A stretch of 10,477 bases of DNA from Rudanella sp. (lineage in GTDB: Bacteria > Bacteroidota > Bacteroidia > Cytophagales > Spirosomataceae): assembly GCA_026785985.1 (NCBI GenBank), contig JAJAYX010000708.1:1-10477 (forward strand). The letters are read 5' to 3'. This document shows, piece by piece, positions 8,127 to 10,477 of this stretch (position 1 is its first letter; each line of letters begins with the position of its first letter). Under the pieces are notes generated by a model. That model was given only the letters and a program-made list of their open reading frames with translations, ran no database searches and was not told the DNA's origin. The translations under genes were made by a program, and so were the position numbers.

Positions 8127-8183
8127 AACCGCAGCGTGATCGAGAACTGTAACCAGTTACACTCTCGGTCACGCTGCGGTTTT
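8127..8183 (+). terminator. Long stem-loop, probable intrinsic terminator of the surface-protein gene
   Basis: The arms 8127-8145 and 8163-8181 pair over 19 positions with one G-U wobble (8140/8168), starting AACCGCAGCGTGA against TCACGCTGCGGTT. After a small internal loop the stem resumes at 8148-8152 with 8157-8161 around a tetraloop. The hairpin starts 23 bases after the stop codon at 8103, and four T (8180-8183) follow on the plus strand. The stem is much longer than needed, the T tract is short, and the last two T of the arm double as its start. It would isolate the long upstream transcript from the YpdA gene. Confidence 0.75.
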
Positions 8184-8238
8184 CGGTGAAAATTCCTCAT
8201 TCCCAAACCAACAGGGCCATATTTCGTGTTGCGTCAGT

Positions 8239-9243
8239 ATGAAACTGTACGACGTAATAATTATTGGGGGGGGGCCCTGCGGGCTGGCAGCCGGTATTGA
8301 AGCTACCAAAAACGGGCTGTCGCATCTGATTCTCGAAAAAGGCAGCATTACCGAGTCAATTCGGCGGTATCCAAAACTGATGCGTTTCTTTTCGACCGCC
8401 GAGAATATTGAAATTGGTGGCATTCCGTTTCCCATTTCCGGGGTAAAGGCAAACCGCAACGAAGCACTTCAGTATTATCGAAAAGTGGCGGCTTACTACA
8501 AGCTTAAAACAAAAGTATTCACCGAAGTAGACCGAGTTGAGAAGAACGGTGAACTCTTCATCGTTTCCACAACCGTTGGTGATACATTTCAGGCGCACCG
8601 GGTGATTCTGGCAACGGGCTACTTCGACAAGCCACGGTGGCTCGGTATTCCGGGCGAAGACCTGCCTCACGTCTCGCATTATTACGACGAACCCTTCCAG
8701 TACTCATTCACTAAAGTAGTTATTGTGGGAGCAGCTAACTCAGCCGTTGAAGCATCGCTCGAACTCTACAGACATGATGTGGACGTTACGGTAGTCCACC
8801 GGGGAACTGATTTTAAACCAACGGTGAAATACTGGCTGATTCCTGATGTGAAAAACCGGGTGAAAGAGGGCAAAATTAAAACCCAGTTCGACACCTGTGT
8901 AACGGGCATTGAACCGGGTTGGGTGCATATTCAGCACTTGCAAACAGGCGAAACCGACACACTCCCCGCCGACTTTGTACTGATCTTGTCGGGCTACATA
9001 CCCGATGCCAGCTTGCTCAGGCGTTGTGGAATCGAACTGAACCCTGAAACGCAGATTCCAGTATTCAATAAACGCACGTTTGAAACCAATGTGCCGGGCC
9101 TGTATGTGTGCGGCACCGTGTTAGCAGGTATTTATACCGAAAAAGTATTCATTGAAAACGGCCGTGATCACGCCCGTGCGATCCTGGAACACATTATGGG
9201 TCGCGAAGTGCAACCCGTAAAGGAGTTGATTGACCGAATATAA
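8239..9243 (+). CDS. ypdA: YpdA-family FAD/NADPH oxidoreductase (putative bacillithiol disulfide reductase)
   Basis: The protein has 334 residues, and members of this family reduce oxidised bacillithiol (BSSB) with NADPH in the cytoplasm. The FAD Rossmann motif is GGGPCG at 10-15, with the Cys at position 14 that is conserved in this family and implicated in catalysis in Staphylococcus aureus YpdA/Bdr. Further family marks are the FFSTAENIEIGG stretch (about 50-61), ATGYFDKP, a second nucleotide-binding motif GAANSA at 164-169 for NADPH, and the C-terminal FAD-contacting GLYVCGTVLAG followed by FIENGRDHA. There is no CxxC pair, so it is not a thioredoxin reductase. The length is close to that of family members. 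The ATG at 8239 puts the GxGxxG motif where it should be, and no Shine-Dalgarno is present. Bacillithiol synthesis genes are not in the window, so the substrate is inferred from family. A nine-G run at 8266-8274 encodes residues 10-12. A 3-oxoacyl or ferredoxin-reductase-like role is a less likely alternative. Confidence 0.9.
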   Translation: MKLYDVIIIGGGPCGLAAGIEATKNGLSHLILEKGSITESIRRYPKLMRFFSTAENIEIGGIPFPISGVKANRNEALQYYRKVAAYYKLKTKVFTEVDRVEKNGELFIVSTTVGDTFQAHRVILATGYFDKPRWLGIPGEDLPHVSHYYDEPFQYSFTKVVIVGAANSAVEASLELYRHDVDVTVVHRGTDFKPTVKYWLIPDVKNRVKEGKIKTQFDTCVTGIEPGWVHIQHLQTGETDTLPADFVLILSGYIPDASLLRRCGIELNPETQIPVFNKRTFETNVPGLYVCGTVLAGIYTEKVFIENGRDHARAILEHIMGREVQPVKELIDRI

Positions 9244-9326
9244 GTTAAGAGTTGTCTATCCGGTCAATAGCCGCCGATAGTAGGGTTTGTACCCACTTTT
9301 CTTTGTTCATTTGTAGATCAACACGT

Positions 9327-10477
9327 ATGCATCGTTTTCTTCTCGTGCCTGTCACGCTTGTTTTCTTGAGTTATGTTGCTCACAGTCAGGCAATTTCGAC
9401 GGTATCGGCAGTTACTCAAGCACAGAGCCGCTGGCAGTCAAATTATTGGGATGCCCGCTGGATCGTTTATGGAAGTGGGCAACTATCCACAACGTCAGTC
9501 CGGCAATACGGAATTTATCACTTCCGGAAAACGATAACGCTGGCTCAGGTGCCTGCCCGTTTCATGGTTCACATATCGGCAGACAACCGGTATCGGCTGT
9601 TTGTCAATGGTCAGTCGGTTGCCCTCGGACCCGCCCGTAGCGATTTGCTCAACTGGAACTACGAAACACTTGACCTGGCTCCCTTTCTGAAGCCGGGTGA
9701 TAACCTCATTGCCGCCCAGGTTTGGTATTTGGGCGACTCGGCTCCGTTTGCCCAGATGAGCTATCAACTCGGATTCCTGATGCAGGGCGATACGGAGGTC
9801 GAAAAAATGGTAAACACCGATAAAAGCTGGAAAGTGATTCGGAATGAAGCCTATGAGCCGATCAAAACTACGAAACTGCAAACCTATATTGTGGTGGGCG
9901 ATGGCGACCGGGTAACGGCTTCAAAATATCCCTGGGGATGGGAACAACCCGGTTTTGATGACAGTCAATGGCCTACAGCTCAACAGTTATGGTTTCCGGC
10001 CAAACCTCGTGGTTTAGGTTCCGATGGTAACTGGGCACTGGTTCCCCGGCAAATCCCGCTGCTCGAATCATTCAGTCAGCGATTGAAAACAGTTCGCCGG
10101 GTTGAAAATGGGCGTATGACTGATGCGTTTTTGGAGGGCAAAGCCCCCGTTGAGGTGCCAGTCAAAACAAAGGCCGTTTTCCTGCTCGACCAAAGCCACC
10201 TCACCAACGCCTACCCTGAACTGACCGTGAACCGGGGCAAGGGAGCCACCATAACCCTGACCTATGCCGAAGCTTTGGTGAACGACAAACGACAGAAAGG
10301 CAATCGAAATGAGATAGAAGGTAAGCAATTGATTGGTTTTGAGGATCAGTTTTTAGCCGATGGGCAGAAACGGACGTTCCGGCCCTTGTGGTTCCGAACG
10401 TACCGATATATACAAATTTCGGTTGAAACGGCTGGTGAGCCATTAGTTCTGGAAGACATCATCGGGCAGTATACGGG
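9327..10477 (+). CDS. Secreted alpha-L-rhamnosidase-like protein, 5' part (runs off the window)
   Basis: The frame is open from ATG 9327 to the right edge: 383 complete codons and no stop. A signal peptide (MHRFLLVPVTLVFLSYVAHS, cleavage probably after AHS-20) precedes a beta-rich N-terminal region. YWDARWIV (39-46), ISADNRYRLFVNGQ, LGPARSDLLNWNYETLDLAP and FLKPGDNLIAAQVW are typical of the N-terminal beta-sandwich (carbohydrate-binding-like) domains of bacterial alpha-L-rhamnosidases of the GH78 type. Further on, DQSHLTNAYPELTV, LTYAEAL, KGNRNEIEGK and RPLWFRTYRYIQI match the next beta-sandwich domain of that family. The (alpha/alpha)6 catalytic barrel with its acid residues lies beyond the window, so activity cannot be confirmed. 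The enzyme would release terminal L-rhamnose from plant or microbial glycans in the periplasm or outside the cell. It starts 83 bp after the YpdA gene on the same strand. No clear promoter lies in that gap; TAGGGTTTG has one base too many in its spacer. Confidence 0.88.
   Translation, partial: MHRFLLVPVTLVFLSYVAHSQAISTVSAVTQAQSRWQSNYWDARWIVYGSGQLSTTSVRQYGIYHFRKTITLAQVPARFMVHISADNRYRLFVNGQSVALGPARSDLLNWNYETLDLAPFLKPGDNLIAAQVWYLGDSAPFAQMSYQLGFLMQGDTEVEKMVNTDKSWKVIRNEAYEPIKTTKLQTYIVVGDGDRVTASKYPWGWEQPGFDDSQWPTAQQLWFPAKPRGLGSDGNWALVPRQIPLLESFSQRLKTVRRVENGRMTDAFLEGKAPVEVPVKTKAVFLLDQSHLTNAYPELTVNRGKGATITLTYAEALVNDKRQKGNRNEIEGKQLIGFEDQFLADGQKRTFRPLWFRTYRYIQISVETAGEPLVLEDIIGQYT

Noticed and set aside
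9446..9881. Open frames of 64 and 128 codons overlapping the start of the rhamnosidase-like gene.
   Set aside because: The frame from 9327 carries a signal peptide and continuous rhamnosidase-type motifs to the window edge; the others are shadows.
1..10477. CRISPR arrays, tRNA or rRNA genes, insertion sequences, integrases.
   Set aside because: I looked for regular short repeats, cloverleaf-like sequences, transposase motifs and terminal inverted repeats and saw none.

Overview
The window looks like chromosomal DNA from a member of the Bacteroidota, most likely a Spirosoma-like member of the Cytophagales. This rests on four things. None of the starts has a recognisable Shine-Dalgarno sequence. 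The PriA is longer than the proteobacterial form. There is a giant secreted protein with SdrD_B-type domains. A YpdA-type reductase sits beside a secreted alpha-L-rhamnosidase. The genus is an inference from gene style, not a database result.

Layout. Bases 1-109 are non-coding or undetermined, with one weak sigma-like element. Bases 110-598 (+) encode a four-helix GtrA-like membrane protein. Bases 593-855 (-) hold the remains of a DUF433/DUF5615 toxin-antitoxin-like pair: a frameshifted DUF433 gene overlapping a DUF5615 gene cut to its first 20 codons. Bases 906-3440 (-) encode the replication restart helicase PriA. A 214-bp divergent intergenic region separates priA from a 1482-residue secreted multidomain protein (3655-8103, +). 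A long stem-loop at 8127-8183 probably ends that transcript. Bases 8239-9243 (+) encode a YpdA-family flavoprotein, the putative bacillithiol disulfide reductase. From 9327 an alpha-L-rhamnosidase-like secreted enzyme runs off the right edge before its catalytic domain.

The genes do not form one pathway. GtrA (envelope polysaccharide or lipid-linked sugar transport), the adhesin-like surface protein and the rhamnosidase all concern the cell surface or external glycans. PriA is replication housekeeping and YpdA is thiol redox housekeeping. The two downstream plus-strand genes lie 83 bp apart and may be co-transcribed, but nothing in their functions requires it.

I did not find a convincing undescribed system. 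The points most worth a second look are the decayed toxin-antitoxin locus between gtrA and priA, the architecture and missing sorting signal of the 1482-residue protein, and a nine-G tract inside the FAD-binding motif of the YpdA gene.
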